The notes under the pieces were generated by a model, which was given only the letters and a program-made list of their open reading frames with translations, searched no databases and had not been told where the DNA came from. From positions 1-21,814 of the forward strand of contig JALHLM010000024.1 of the NCBI GenBank assembly GCA_022844585.1: 21,814 bases of DNA, read 5' to 3'. Shown here one piece after another: positions 1 to 7,143 of this stretch (position 1 is its first letter; each line of letters begins with the position of its first letter). The DNA comes from Pirellulales bacterium (lineage in GTDB: Bacteria > Planctomycetota > Planctomycetia > Pirellulales > JALHLM01). Position numbers and translations under genes: made by a program.

Positions 1-558
1 ACATTTTCCCAGCAGATTATGATGAATCGGCAACGCCACCTCGCCGCAAATCTTCATCGGCAGTCGGGTGAAGGTATCGAGCGTATCCGTGATCCGCCCG
101 TCGGTGGAGTTCTCAATCGGCACCAACCCGTACTTGGCGTGCCCGCGATTCACTTCCTCGAACACCGCCGCGATATTCCCTACCGGCACCAGGTCTGCCG
201 AGCCGCCGAATTTCTCCAGCGCCGCCAGATGACTGTAGCTGTACTTCGGCCCCAGATACGCCACGCGTTGCCGCTGATGGCAGGCGTCGATCCCCGAAAT
301 CAGTTCGCGAAACACATGGGCCAAACAGCGGTCCGACAACGGCCCTTGGTTGTGGACCGAGACCAGGTCGTAGTAGTCGATCTCCGACAGATCGGTCGCG
401 CCCGCGCCCGTGAGCTGGGTTAACTTGCCGCTCAACCGTGCTCGTTCATTGGCAAGCTTGATGAACTCGCGGTCGACTCGCTGAATTTCGGCGGCCAATT
501 TGTCGGAAACGTCCTTAGCGCCGGCCGCGGCAGGCTTTTTCTTGGGGGCTTTTGCCAT
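1..558 (-). CDS. pheA: Chorismate mutase/prephenate dehydratase (P-protein), 3' part outside window
   Basis: Cytoplasmic enzyme of phenylalanine synthesis that decarboxylates and dehydrates prephenate to phenylpyruvate. The reading frame is open from an ATG at 558 to the left edge (186 codons), so the C-terminal half of the dehydratase and any ACT domain are not visible. Residues about 20-95 form a helical AroQ-like chorismate mutase segment after a Lys/Ala-rich start. From residue 99 (VAYLGPKYSYSHLAAL) the prephenate dehydratase domain begins. It carries the family signature PIENSTDGRITDTLD (residues 148-161) and ALPIHHNLL (175-183). The mutase segment is odd: the usual Arg-rich motif before the third helix (RDxxRE) reads DLSEIDYYD here, so mutase activity is uncertain. 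A good sigma-70-like promoter lies 54 bases upstream. The product call is firm for the dehydratase and tentative for the mutase. Confidence 0.93.
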   Translation of the reverse strand, partial: MAKAPKKKPAAAGAKDVSDKLAAEIQRVDREFIKLANERARLSGKLTQLTGAGATDLSEIDYYDLVSVHNQGPLSDRCLAHVFRELISGIDACHQRQRVAYLGPKYSYSHLAALEKFGGSADLVPVGNIAAVFEEVNRGHAKYGLVPIENSTDGRITDTLDTFTRLPMKICGEVALPIHHNLLGKC

Positions 559-611
559 GACGAGGGACGGTCCCTGGACCATTCGGCCGGTGAAGTGAAT
601 TGGTTGACGCT

Positions 612-639
612 GTTATAGGGCCAACGGGCCGGGCGTCAA
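612..639 (-). promoter_or_regulatory. Sigma-70-like promoter for pheA
   Basis: On the minus strand, TTGACG (634-639) and TATAAC (612-617) are separated by 16 bases. Each hexamer matches the consensus at five of six positions. The predicted transcript starts near 605, giving a leader of roughly 47 bases before the pheA ATG at 558. No clear Shine-Dalgarno sequence is present in that leader. Confidence 0.55.
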
Positions 640-734
640 GGAAACTGTGGCCACCTGGTTTTTGCTGGCGACGGCCTCCGCCGCCTAAAAACACAAGTTC
701 ACGCTGGCTCCCGGTTTCGAGTACGATTTCCGCC

Positions 735-1715
735 ATGATAGTCCCCCAGTACTGGGCCGAAGGCCGCATTCAACACCGGAAAAGCGGTCGTCAGGTAACA
801 ATCCGCCGCTTTGGCTGGTCCGACGAAAGCCTGGAGGCGGCGCAAGCCCATGCGGATGCGCGTACCGCCGAAGCCCTGGAACGCTTCCTAGCTGGCAAGC
901 GCCTCGAACGCCGCGAACCGAAAATCCCCTACAACGGCGCGGATGGCGTGCCGATTCGGGAAGAGATCGTGTACCGTCGCCTGGATTGCGTGATCACCCG
1001 CAATTCCTACGGCGCTAAGTGCTTGAACACTCCCAATGTGTTCTTCGCCGATATCGACTTCGCAGCGTCCTCCTCCTATGAAGTTTGGGCGATCGGGATT
1101 TCGGCGCTGTCGTTCGTCGCGGCCTTACCAGCGCTGTACTTCGCGCCGAGATTTCGCGTCATCGTCCTCATTGTGCCAGCGATGACGATGCTATTGGCGA
1201 TCGTGCTGAGGATCGCGTTCAAGTTGATGGAACGACTTCGCGGGGGAGTCGAGCAAATCGCTCGCGAGAGTGTTCGCAGGTTTATCGACCGCCATCCCGA
1301 TTGGTACGTGCGGCTGTATCGAACGCCCGCTGGTATGCGCGTAATCGCCCTCCACCAAATCTTCGACCCAACGGACCCGCTGGTCACGGAGGCATTCAAA
1401 GAATTAGGCACGGACCCTATCTACGCCATGTTATGTACGCAGCAGCACTGCTTCAGAGCACGCGTCAGTCCGAAGCCTTGGCGCATCGGCATCGGCGAAC
1501 ACCTTCGACCGCGTCCCGGCGTGTGGCCTGTCCGGCCTGAGCAAATGGCAAAACGAACCGCGTGGATCCAAGACTACGACGCGCAGTCCACGGCGTACGC
1601 CGCCTGCACGTACATCGAATCGCTCGGGAGTGGAAAAGTCAGTCCGCAAGCGAAGTCGGTTCAAGAATGGCACGACCAGCTTTGCCAGGCAAATAGCCCA
1701 CTGCCGATTGCGTAG
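735..1715 (+). CDS. Conserved membrane protein of unknown function, two transmembrane helices
   Basis: A 326-residue protein if translation starts at the ATG at 735 (MIVPQYWAEGRI). An in-frame TTG at 600 would add 45 residues, but that extension is Pro/Arg/Trp-rich and does not look like conserved protein. The soluble N-terminal part has patterns such as GRQVTIRRFGWSD, PYNGADGVPIREEIV and VITRNSYGAKCLNTP. Two hydrophobic helices follow at about residues 118-137 and 141-162. The C-terminal domain contains RLYRTPAGMRVIALH and RARVSPKPWRIGIGEH. From memory, similar proteins with the same motifs occur as hypothetical proteins in proteobacteria as well. No catalytic motif is recognised and no function is proposed. 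The gene diverges from pheA, and its stop codon touches the end of the minus-strand small ORF that follows. Confidence 0.85.
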   Translation: MIVPQYWAEGRIQHRKSGRQVTIRRFGWSDESLEAAQAHADARTAEALERFLAGKRLERREPKIPYNGADGVPIREEIVYRRLDCVITRNSYGAKCLNTPNVFFADIDFAASSSYEVWAIGISALSFVAALPALYFAPRFRVIVLIVPAMTMLLAIVLRIAFKLMERLRGGVEQIARESVRRFIDRHPDWYVRLYRTPAGMRVIALHQIFDPTDPLVTEAFKELGTDPIYAMLCTQQHCFRARVSPKPWRIGIGEHLRPRPGVWPVRPEQMAKRTAWIQDYDAQSTAYAACTYIESLGSGKVSPQAKSVQEWHDQLCQANSPLPIA

Positions 1716-1856
1716 TCAATTCTTCGTCTTGCGAGCGACGACGATGACGATGGTCGCGACTCCGACAAACGCAAACGCTCCCAAGCCAACCATCCACCAA
1801 ATGGATGGATCGACTCGCACGTACGTGTCATGGATGAAAACGTCCGCGAGCGTCAT
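1716..1856 (-). CDS. 46-residue single-helix membrane peptide (HDTY-type), hypothetical
   Basis: Short reading frame with ATG at 1856 and TGA at 1716-1718. The N-terminus is MTLADVFIHDTYVRVDPS. It is followed by one hydrophobic helix of about 21 residues (WWMVGLGAFAFVGVATIVIV) and a basic tail ARKTKN, which fits an N-out, C-in small membrane protein. The clean soluble-helix-basic layout in a GC-rich region argues that it is real coding sequence. IHDTY resembles the HDTYFVV segment of haem-copper oxidase subunit I, but the stretch is too short to claim homology. It lies 117 bases downstream of the sialidase-like gene on the same strand and tail to tail with the gene at 735-1715. No strong ribosome binding site is seen. 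Confidence 0.5.
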   Translation of the reverse strand: MTLADVFIHDTYVRVDPSIWWMVGLGAFAFVGVATIVIVVARKTKN

Positions 1857-1973
1857 CACAATCTTGGAAAGAAGCACAGGGAATTGCGGTCTTAGCTGCG
1901 ATCATGATGAATTGCGCTGGGCTAGATCGCTTGGTCTCTATTCTACGTCAAAACGCCCTCGAAACGTGCTGTC

Positions 1974-3152
1974 TCAATCCCCCGCCAGCACCCATTCCTC
2001 ATTCGCCACCGCGTGCTTCATGCTTTTGCCTTCCTCGACAAAATAGCTGTAGACGAAGTGCAGCAGGCCGTCCTGGCTTTGGATGATCGCCGGGTAGTGG
2101 TACTCACCCTGTTCATGCTTTTCCAGGTGCCGGGTGTGGGGCCAGGTGCGGCCTTCGTCCGTGGAAATAGAGACCGCCAGGCTGTTGCGGCCGTTCGTGG
2201 TGTCGTTGTAGATCATGGCCCAATGCCCATTGGACAGGCGCACCGCGTCGATGCCGGCGCCGGGGTTCGGCAGGTCGATCGTACCGACGGCGCCCCACGA
2301 CATCCCATCGTCCTTCGATTCCGCCGCACGGATTTTTTCCAGCGGGCCGTTCTCGCGCATGTAGGCCACGAGCGTGCCGTCGTCGCGGCGCAAGACCGCC
2401 GGCTGAATGTTGCCGAAGCCGGCCAGCGGTTCGCTGCCGAACCAGGTCTCGCCGCCGTCGTCGCTAATGGCCATCAACGAGACCGAATAAAGATCGGTGT
2501 AGAGCGGCAACAAGATCCGCCCACTGGGCAACACCGTCGGCTTGCAGCGCGTCTGCCAGCCGAGCCGGGCGGAGAGTTTGTCCATGATGTGCTCTTCCAA
2601 ATACGCGGCGGCCTCTTTTTCCTCGACTCCCAGTTTGCCGAGTGACAACCGCTCCTTCATGCCGGCCAGCATCCGTTCGGTAAAACGTTCCGGCTTCAAG
2701 AAAATCGATCCACGCCACGACCACTTGGGACAACCATCGGCCGTGTACTCGTCCGAAACGAGATACTGCGTAAGGCAGGATTCCCAGGTGTTGGCAATCA
2801 CCACCGGCCAGAACAGCCACAGCCGCCCCTTGCCGTCGACCCACAGGGCAGTGTTGCCATCCGGGAAGCCGGGCGTATCGACCATCAGGAACGCGTCGCT
2901 CCAGGTGGTTTCCCCCTTGCGCTGACGCGCGCCGAAGACCGCCACATCGTCGGCCTTCCGCTCACCGGACCCGCGATACCAGGAGACAATCAGATCGCCG
3001 TTGGGCGCTTCGGCGATGCCCGGCGCATGATTGTGCTGCGGATGCAGTGGGAAGACCAACTCGGCACGGAAGCTAGGTTCCGCAGCGCCGAGAACCCCCG
3101 CGCCGCCGCATGTAAGCAGTGCCAAGGCGAGAATCTTAAGTGTGCGCGTCAT
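1974..3152 (-). CDS. Exported sialidase-like BNR-repeat glycoside hydrolase
   Basis: A 392-residue protein predicted to act on sugars outside the cytoplasm; the family includes exo-alpha-sialidases with a six-bladed propeller. The chosen start is the ATG at 3152, preceded by GGGAGCGGG and giving a signal peptide (MTRTLKILALALLTCGGAG...GAA). The frame stays open to 3290, but that extension runs through an inverted repeat and is rejected. Three Asp-box (BNR) motifs are visible: SDDGGETW ending at W237, SKDDGMSW ending at W286 and STDEGRTW ending at W337. An early YRGSGE segment and HYPAIIQSQDG near the end fit the BNR_2-type family. True sialic acid specificity cannot be read from the sequence. 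Many planctomycete members probably work on algal or other polysaccharides. The gene appears monocistronic. Confidence 0.85.
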   Translation of the reverse strand: MTRTLKILALALLTCGGAGVLGAAEPSFRAELVFPLHPQHNHAPGIAEAPNGDLIVSWYRGSGERKADDVAVFGARQRKGETTWSDAFLMVDTPGFPDGNTALWVDGKGRLWLFWPVVIANTWESCLTQYLVSDEYTADGCPKWSWRGSIFLKPERFTERMLAGMKERLSLGKLGVEEKEAAAYLEEHIMDKLSARLGWQTRCKPTVLPSGRILLPLYTDLYSVSLMAISDDGGETWFGSEPLAGFGNIQPAVLRRDDGTLVAYMRENGPLEKIRAAESKDDGMSWGAVGTIDLPNPGAGIDAVRLSNGHWAMIYNDTTNGRNSLAVSISTDEGRTWPHTRHLEKHEQGEYHYPAIIQSQDGLLHFVYSYFVEEGKSMKHAVANEEWVLAGD

Positions 3153-3190
3153 GGGCCCGCTCCCGGAGAAAAGCCAAGATGAAACAAAAG

Positions 3191-3293
3191 CCTGTGGGAG
3201 GCGTCTCCGACGCCGATGGAGAAGACGTCGCCAATACAACGCCCGTCGATCACCAACGTCCAACGCATCGGCGTCCGAGACGCCTCCCACAGG
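3191..3293. repeat. 28-bp inverted repeat pair (REP-like element)
   Basis: Arms at 3191-3218 and 3266-3293 are reverse complements at 27 of 28 positions, with 47 bases between them. Each arm contains its own small palindrome-like core (GGCGTCTCCGACGCC). The sequence type, starting CCTGTGGGAGGCGTC, resembles dispersed intergenic repeats I associate with planctomycete genomes; copy number cannot be checked here. On RNA it would fold into a long hairpin in the leader of the sialidase-like transcript. Confidence 0.85.
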
Positions 3294-3415
3294 TTGGTTT
3301 GCTGTTCAACGGGAGTGTAGTTGGCGGTCGGCGCCGGTGCTAGGAGGCGGCGGGCCTCCTGGACAGGGAATTGCCCAGGTACGGCGCATTGAACCGTCCG
3401 GCCGCGGCGATGTGG

Positions 3416-3444
3416 TCGCGATGCCCCCGGGAGTCACGTACAAT
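3416..3444 (+). promoter_or_regulatory. Promoter-like site upstream of the lipoprotein gene
   Basis: TCGCGA (3416-3421) and TACAAT (3439-3444) are 17 bases apart. The -10-like box is embedded in ACGTACAATG. The same arrangement (TCGCCA, 17 bases, ACGTACAATG) occurs upstream of sppA at 4103-4131. The predicted start is about 72 bases before the ATG at 3523. The -35-like box is far from the E. coli consensus, so the call rests on the -10 box and the duplication. Confidence 0.4.
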
Positions 3445-3522
3445 GTGTCCGCGAGTCAACCAATTCGCAATCCACGGGATTGAGCGGACCGATCTTGGGC
3501 CGACGCATGCGGAGTTTGCGCC

Positions 3523-4032
3523 ATGCTTTTATTGCGACGTAGCGTGTTGCTCGCCTTTCCCTCGGTGCTGTCTCTGGCGACGATTGGCTGCGACTCCAGC
3601 CAGTCGCCGGCCACAGTTGCTCCCGCGGCGACGCCGGCGCAGAACCCGCCGCCCCCGCCCCCTCCGGCCGCTGTGACGGTTGGCGATGCGGAAAACGCTC
3701 GCGCCGCATCTCGGAAAGTGCTCCAGATTCGTTTGACGACGGGCGTATCTCTGGCACAGACCACAGTGGATGGCACGCTGATGAGTTTCAGCGTCGACTA
3801 TGCGTTCCTTTCCGCACCGCCGAACCCAGCAGCCCGTCACGCCTTGATGATCCGCCGCAGCGACGGCCAGTCCATCATTCAGGAGCAGCAACTCCAGTCG
3901 AAGGGCAATTTGTCGGTGCTAGTCCCCGGCTGGAGGCCGGAGGACGGGCCATTTGCAGCCTCAATTGTTCAGATGGATTCGAGCAATCAGCCGATCGCTG
4001 AGAGCGAGACGCTGGAACTGGCCGGCCCGTAA
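3523..4032 (+). CDS. Small putative lipoprotein, function unknown
   Basis: A 169-residue protein with a basic start, a hydrophobic stretch (SVLLAFPSVLSLATIGC) and a Cys at residue 23 that may be lipidated. The lipobox TIGC is not ideal because position -3 is Thr. After the Cys comes a low-complexity Ser/Pro/Ala linker with seven consecutive prolines (residues 43-49), then a soluble domain of about 115 residues rich in beta-type patterns (LMSFSVDYAFLS, ALMIRRSDGQSII, NLSVLVPGWRPEDGPFAASIVQMD). No known domain is recognised. It is probably anchored to a membrane on the periplasmic side. It lies 147 bases before sppA on the same strand, but each gene has its own promoter-like site, so they need not be an operon. 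Confidence 0.72.
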   Translation: MLLLRRSVLLAFPSVLSLATIGCDSSQSPATVAPAATPAQNPPPPPPPAAVTVGDAENARAASRKVLQIRLTTGVSLAQTTVDGTLMSFSVDYAFLSAPPNPAARHALMIRRSDGQSIIQEQQLQSKGNLSVLVPGWRPEDGPFAASIVQMDSSNQPIAESETLELAGP

Positions 4033-4102
4033 CTCGCTGCGGCCGACGTTTCTTCTAGGCGAAGCCAACTTCACAAGCGGTGCCGTGGCGCCGAGGGAAC
4101 AG

Positions 4103-4131
4103 TCGCCACCTGCGCCGGCAAGACGTACAAT
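4103..4131 (+). promoter_or_regulatory. Promoter-like site upstream of sppA
   Basis: TCGCCA (4103-4108), 17 bases, then TACAAT (4126-4131) within ACGTACAATGG. The layout is the same as at 3416-3444. The predicted transcript start is roughly 42 bases before the ATG at 4180. Confidence 0.4.
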
Positions 4132-4179
4132 GGAAAGCTACCCCGATCAGCCCACCGTCACGGTTTGAGATTATTTCCG

Positions 4180-5271
4180 ATGGAATTGCCACATCAGCCC
4201 GCCGCTTCGCATGCCGCGCCGATTGTTCCCGCCCAGATGGTGGTCGAGCGCCCCATTCACTACGGTCCGCCGCCGCGTCCAGGTTTTTTCCGCTGGCTGT
4301 TCAGCCGAGGAGTGTCCGTGGCGCTGCTGATTTCGCTGGTTGCGAATTTCAGCATGTACACGATGTTCCACAGCTATTTTCAGACCAACACGGCGCTCGA
4401 GGAAAAGTTCGTCGAAGGGGATTGGCGCTCGCCGGATAAGATCGCCGTGATCACCGTCGACGGCGCGATCTTGGATGGCGAAGGCTTCGTCAAGTCGCAG
4501 ATCGACCAGGTACGCCAAGACGAGCATGTGAAGGCGGTCGTGCTGCGCGTCGATTCGCCCGGCGGCAGTGTCACGGCCAGCGACCAGCTCTATCACGAAC
4601 TCAAGAAACTGCGCGAGGATCGCAAGCTGCCGATGGTGGTCAGCATGGGGGGCATCGCGGCCAGCGGCGGGTACTACGTCGCCATGGCCGTGGGAGACGA
4701 GAAGGACTCCATCTTCGTGGAGCCGACCACGTGGACAGGGTCGATCGGCGTGATCATTCCGCACTACAACGTCGCGAACCTGATGAAGGAATGGAACGTC
4801 GAGAACGATTCCGTGAAAAGCCATCCGCTCAAGGATCTCGGCAGCTTCACCAAACAGATGACCGAAGAAGAGCGAGGAATTCTGCAAGCGCTCGTGGATG
4901 ACAGCTTCGTGCGCTTCAAAGACATCATCAAGTCGGGCCGGCCCAAGTTTCGCGACAATCCGGCAGAGCTGGATAAGCTCGCCACAGGGCAAGTGTTCAC
5001 GGCGAAGCAAGCGCTCGAAAACGGCCTGGCCGACCGCGAAGGCTTCCTCGCCGCGGCCGTCGAACGCGCCGCGGAGCTGGCCAACATCCGCGCCCCGGAA
5101 GTACGCCTAGTGAAATATCAGCGCATGATGAAACTCACCGACGTGTTCCTCGGCCCCACGGCGACAACCAGCCGATACGAAGACCTGGCGAAGCTCCTCG
5201 ACCTCTCCACGCCACGCGCCTACTACATGTCATCCTGGCTGCCGCCGTTGGCGACGAGCGAATCCCGCTGA
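4180..5271 (+). CDS. sppA: Signal peptide peptidase SppA (S49 serine protease)
   Basis: Membrane-anchored serine protease that degrades cleaved signal peptides. The ATG at 4180 gives 363 residues; a TTG at 4165 in the same frame is a weaker alternative. A cytoplasmic segment of about 40 residues precedes one transmembrane helix (about 42-60). The S49 domain has VLRVDSPGGSVTAS, then GGIAASGGYYVAMA with the likely nucleophile Ser162. The presumed general base is Lys218 in HPLKDLGS, 56 residues later, similar to the Ser-Lys spacing of the short Bacillus-type SppA. The C-terminal signature TGQVFTAKQALENGLAD is present. The length matches single-domain SppA rather than the double-length E. coli form. 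The gene ends 10 bases from the stop of the convergent lysyl-oxidase-like gene. Confidence 0.93.
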   Translation: MELPHQPAASHAAPIVPAQMVVERPIHYGPPPRPGFFRWLFSRGVSVALLISLVANFSMYTMFHSYFQTNTALEEKFVEGDWRSPDKIAVITVDGAILDGEGFVKSQIDQVRQDEHVKAVVLRVDSPGGSVTASDQLYHELKKLREDRKLPMVVSMGGIAASGGYYVAMAVGDEKDSIFVEPTTWTGSIGVIIPHYNVANLMKEWNVENDSVKSHPLKDLGSFTKQMTEEERGILQALVDDSFVRFKDIIKSGRPKFRDNPAELDKLATGQVFTAKQALENGLADREGFLAAAVERAAELANIRAPEVRLVKYQRMMKLTDVFLGPTATTSRYEDLAKLLDLSTPRAYYMSSWLPPLATSESR

Positions 5272-5281
5272 ACAACGGATT

Positions 5282-7024
5282 TCACGGAGCGGCGTTGATC
5301 GCTCTGCGATAGAAATAGTTCGATCGTCGGTGTTCCGTCGCCGCTGGAATGCAGGCAAGCACATCTTGCGCAGAATCATCGTGCTTTCGCATCGAAACAC
5401 TTCCCCCGACGTTGCCCATCATCTCCCCCGACAAACTCCGCCCAAAGTTGTTGCGGATGGCGTTCAAGTCCGAAACGTCGACGTCGCCGTCGAAGTCGGT
5501 GTCGCCGGACAAATGTTTGCCGTCCGCGCCGAAGTGGTTTCGCACCGCGTTGAGGTCGGCCACGTCGACACGGCCGTTGTGGTCGGTGTCGCCGGGCAGC
5601 AGCGGCGCCAGGGCAATTGCAAACGCGTAGTAGGGAAGGCTCATCATGTCCGCATTGGCGACGCGGAAATACAGGAGTTGACCGTGGACCACGTCGATCG
5701 CCAGCTCGGCCAGGCCGGGCGCACTGGTCGATTCGCCGATCAACGTGTGCAACATATCAAAGGCTTCGATTTCGGCGTTCCCTTCGTCTTCGAAGCGAGC
5801 CTGCAACTGAAGGCGACCGCCCGCCGGCGACGTCCAGCGGAAAAAATCCTGATCCGTTTTCGAGTGCAGGCTAAGGTCCGCGATGGTCTGCACCAGCGGA
5901 TCTAAATGAGTCGCCGCGGCGAAACTATCGTTCACTTCCCACGCATCCGGCAGCGTGAAGGCGCCGCCGCCGTCGATCGTGAGCGCGTAGTCCGCATTGA
6001 CGGCGCCGTCGAATCCGATCACTTGCACGAAAATCATCTCGCCCGCGGCGAGCGTGACCGTGACCGCTTCGAAGTTATCGACGCCCTGCGAAGAATCGAT
6101 GGGCTGCCCCACCGCGTTGTAAACGAACAAGTCGATATCCCCGGCCGCATCACGGAAGTTGACGACAATCTCGACGGCTCGATCCGAAGTCGCCGTCCAG
6201 GCGAACCAATCCTCGTTGTCCGGCGCGTGGATCGAAAGATGCTCCACTTGCACCGGGCCGGCCCCCAGGTGTGCGGCCGTCGCTTCGGAATCGTTCGGCT
6301 CATACGCGTCGGACTCCAGAGGTTGCGGCGGCTGAAGGTCGATCAGAATGCGCGCCGCATTGTTGCTGTCATCGCTCTCTTCCAGGCGATTCTCAGGGTC
6401 AACGACCACTTCCAACCAATATTCGCCCTCGGCGACGCCGGTCACGTCGATCCATTGATCAGGGAGCTCGCGATCGTAGATGTCGGCCCAACCGACAGAC
6501 AGCCCCTGCGTGGTATCGCATTCGGAGAATTGGGGTTCGTGCGGCGCGTGAGATAGCGTGAGGTCGTATTCCTGCAAGTCCAGCACGCAGAAGCTAGTCT
6601 TGCCGCCAGTCGCCACGACGTCGCCGACGCCGTCGTCGAGCGTCACGGCGCGCAGGTTGTATTCGGCGAAACCGGCGAAGTGAACGTGGTCGTGCTCCGG
6701 GTGAAACTCGAATTCCCCGGCGAGACGGTCTTCGTGAGCGCCGTCGCTGAGCTCAATGCGCTGGAGGACGTCTTGCGTGCCGTTTTCGTGGACGGTGCTG
6801 CCGTTGAGCTTCAGTGGCCCGGCGCCGATGTTGGCCGTCGCGGTCGAGAGCCGCAGCAGCGTGTGCCCGTCGCTCTCGGCTTCGACGTCCCAGTCGTACA
6901 TGAGCCCCAAATGCTCATCGGCCCAGGGGATCAAATCCGGCAGCAGCGGCGTGCCCGTCAACAGCGTGCGCGATTCGAGCCATTCGAAACGTCGCACGTC
7001 GCGACGCGCCATTCCACGAGTCAT
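5282..7024 (-). CDS. Secreted lysyl-oxidase-like copper protein with two PPC domains and dockerin
   Basis: A 580-residue exported protein. The N-terminus RRDVRRFEWLESRTLLTG matches the LEPR-XLL type of planctomycete surface proteins. Residues about 28-230 are a lysyl oxidase catalytic domain, which oxidises primary amines of lysines using copper and a lysine tyrosylquinone cofactor. The copper site is HPEHDHVH (His108, 111, 113, 115). Lys142 in GGKTSFCVLD and Tyr183 in WADIYDRELPDQWID align by motif with the cofactor Lys and Tyr of animal LOX. DPENRLEESDDSNN closes the domain. Two bacterial pre-peptidase C-terminal (PPC) domains start at YEPNDSEATAAHL and WEVNDSFAAATHL. A paired dockerin-like EF-hand module follows (GDTDHNGRVDVADLNAVR and GDTDFDGDVDVSDLNAIR). 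No PEP-CTERM tail is present. An in-frame ATG at 7012 is an alternative start. crcB lies 119 bases upstream on the same strand. Confidence 0.88.
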   Translation of the reverse strand: MTRGMARRDVRRFEWLESRTLLTGTPLLPDLIPWADEHLGLMYDWDVEAESDGHTLLRLSTATANIGAGPLKLNGSTVHENGTQDVLQRIELSDGAHEDRLAGEFEFHPEHDHVHFAGFAEYNLRAVTLDDGVGDVVATGGKTSFCVLDLQEYDLTLSHAPHEPQFSECDTTQGLSVGWADIYDRELPDQWIDVTGVAEGEYWLEVVVDPENRLEESDDSNNAARILIDLQPPQPLESDAYEPNDSEATAAHLGAGPVQVEHLSIHAPDNEDWFAWTATSDRAVEIVVNFRDAAGDIDLFVYNAVGQPIDSSQGVDNFEAVTVTLAAGEMIFVQVIGFDGAVNADYALTIDGGGAFTLPDAWEVNDSFAAATHLDPLVQTIADLSLHSKTDQDFFRWTSPAGGRLQLQARFEDEGNAEIEAFDMLHTLIGESTSAPGLAELAIDVVHGQLLYFRVANADMMSLPYYAFAIALAPLLPGDTDHNGRVDVADLNAVRNHFGADGKHLSGDTDFDGDVDVSDLNAIRNNFGRSLSGEMMGNVGGSVSMRKHDDSAQDVLACIPAATEHRRSNYFYRRAINAAP

Positions 7025-7143
7025 AGTTGCCTAGTCCAGAAGATTCATTAACGCCACGCCGACGACCGCATCGCCATGAGCGACACGCCCCATGCTAATT
7101 GGAGCGCCCAGTCGCGTAAACGATCGAAATGGTGCGCCAACGC

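Larger units (their letters stand above)
3153..3522. other. Intergenic region between divergent genes
   Basis: About 370 bases without a convincing gene. It holds the 5' leader of the sialidase-like gene with its ribosome binding site next to 3152, the 3191-3293 inverted repeat, a small hairpin (AGGAGGC at 3342-3348 with GCCTCCT at 3354-3360) and a promoter-like site for the lipoprotein gene at 3416-3444. The reading frames that cross it have no recognisable protein features. Confidence 0.6.

Noticed and set aside
600..734. TTG start 45 codons upstream of the 735 gene
   Set aside because: The extra sequence is low-quality Pro/Arg-rich and overlaps the pheA promoter; the conserved pattern begins at the ATG at 735.
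2013..2645. Plus-strand 210-codon frame
   Set aside because: Antisense shadow of the sialidase-like gene; no start signal or domain.
3153..3290. N-terminal extension of the sialidase-like protein to 3290
   Set aside because: The added residues are Arg-rich, run through the inverted repeat, and sit ahead of a clear ribosome binding site and signal peptide at 3152.
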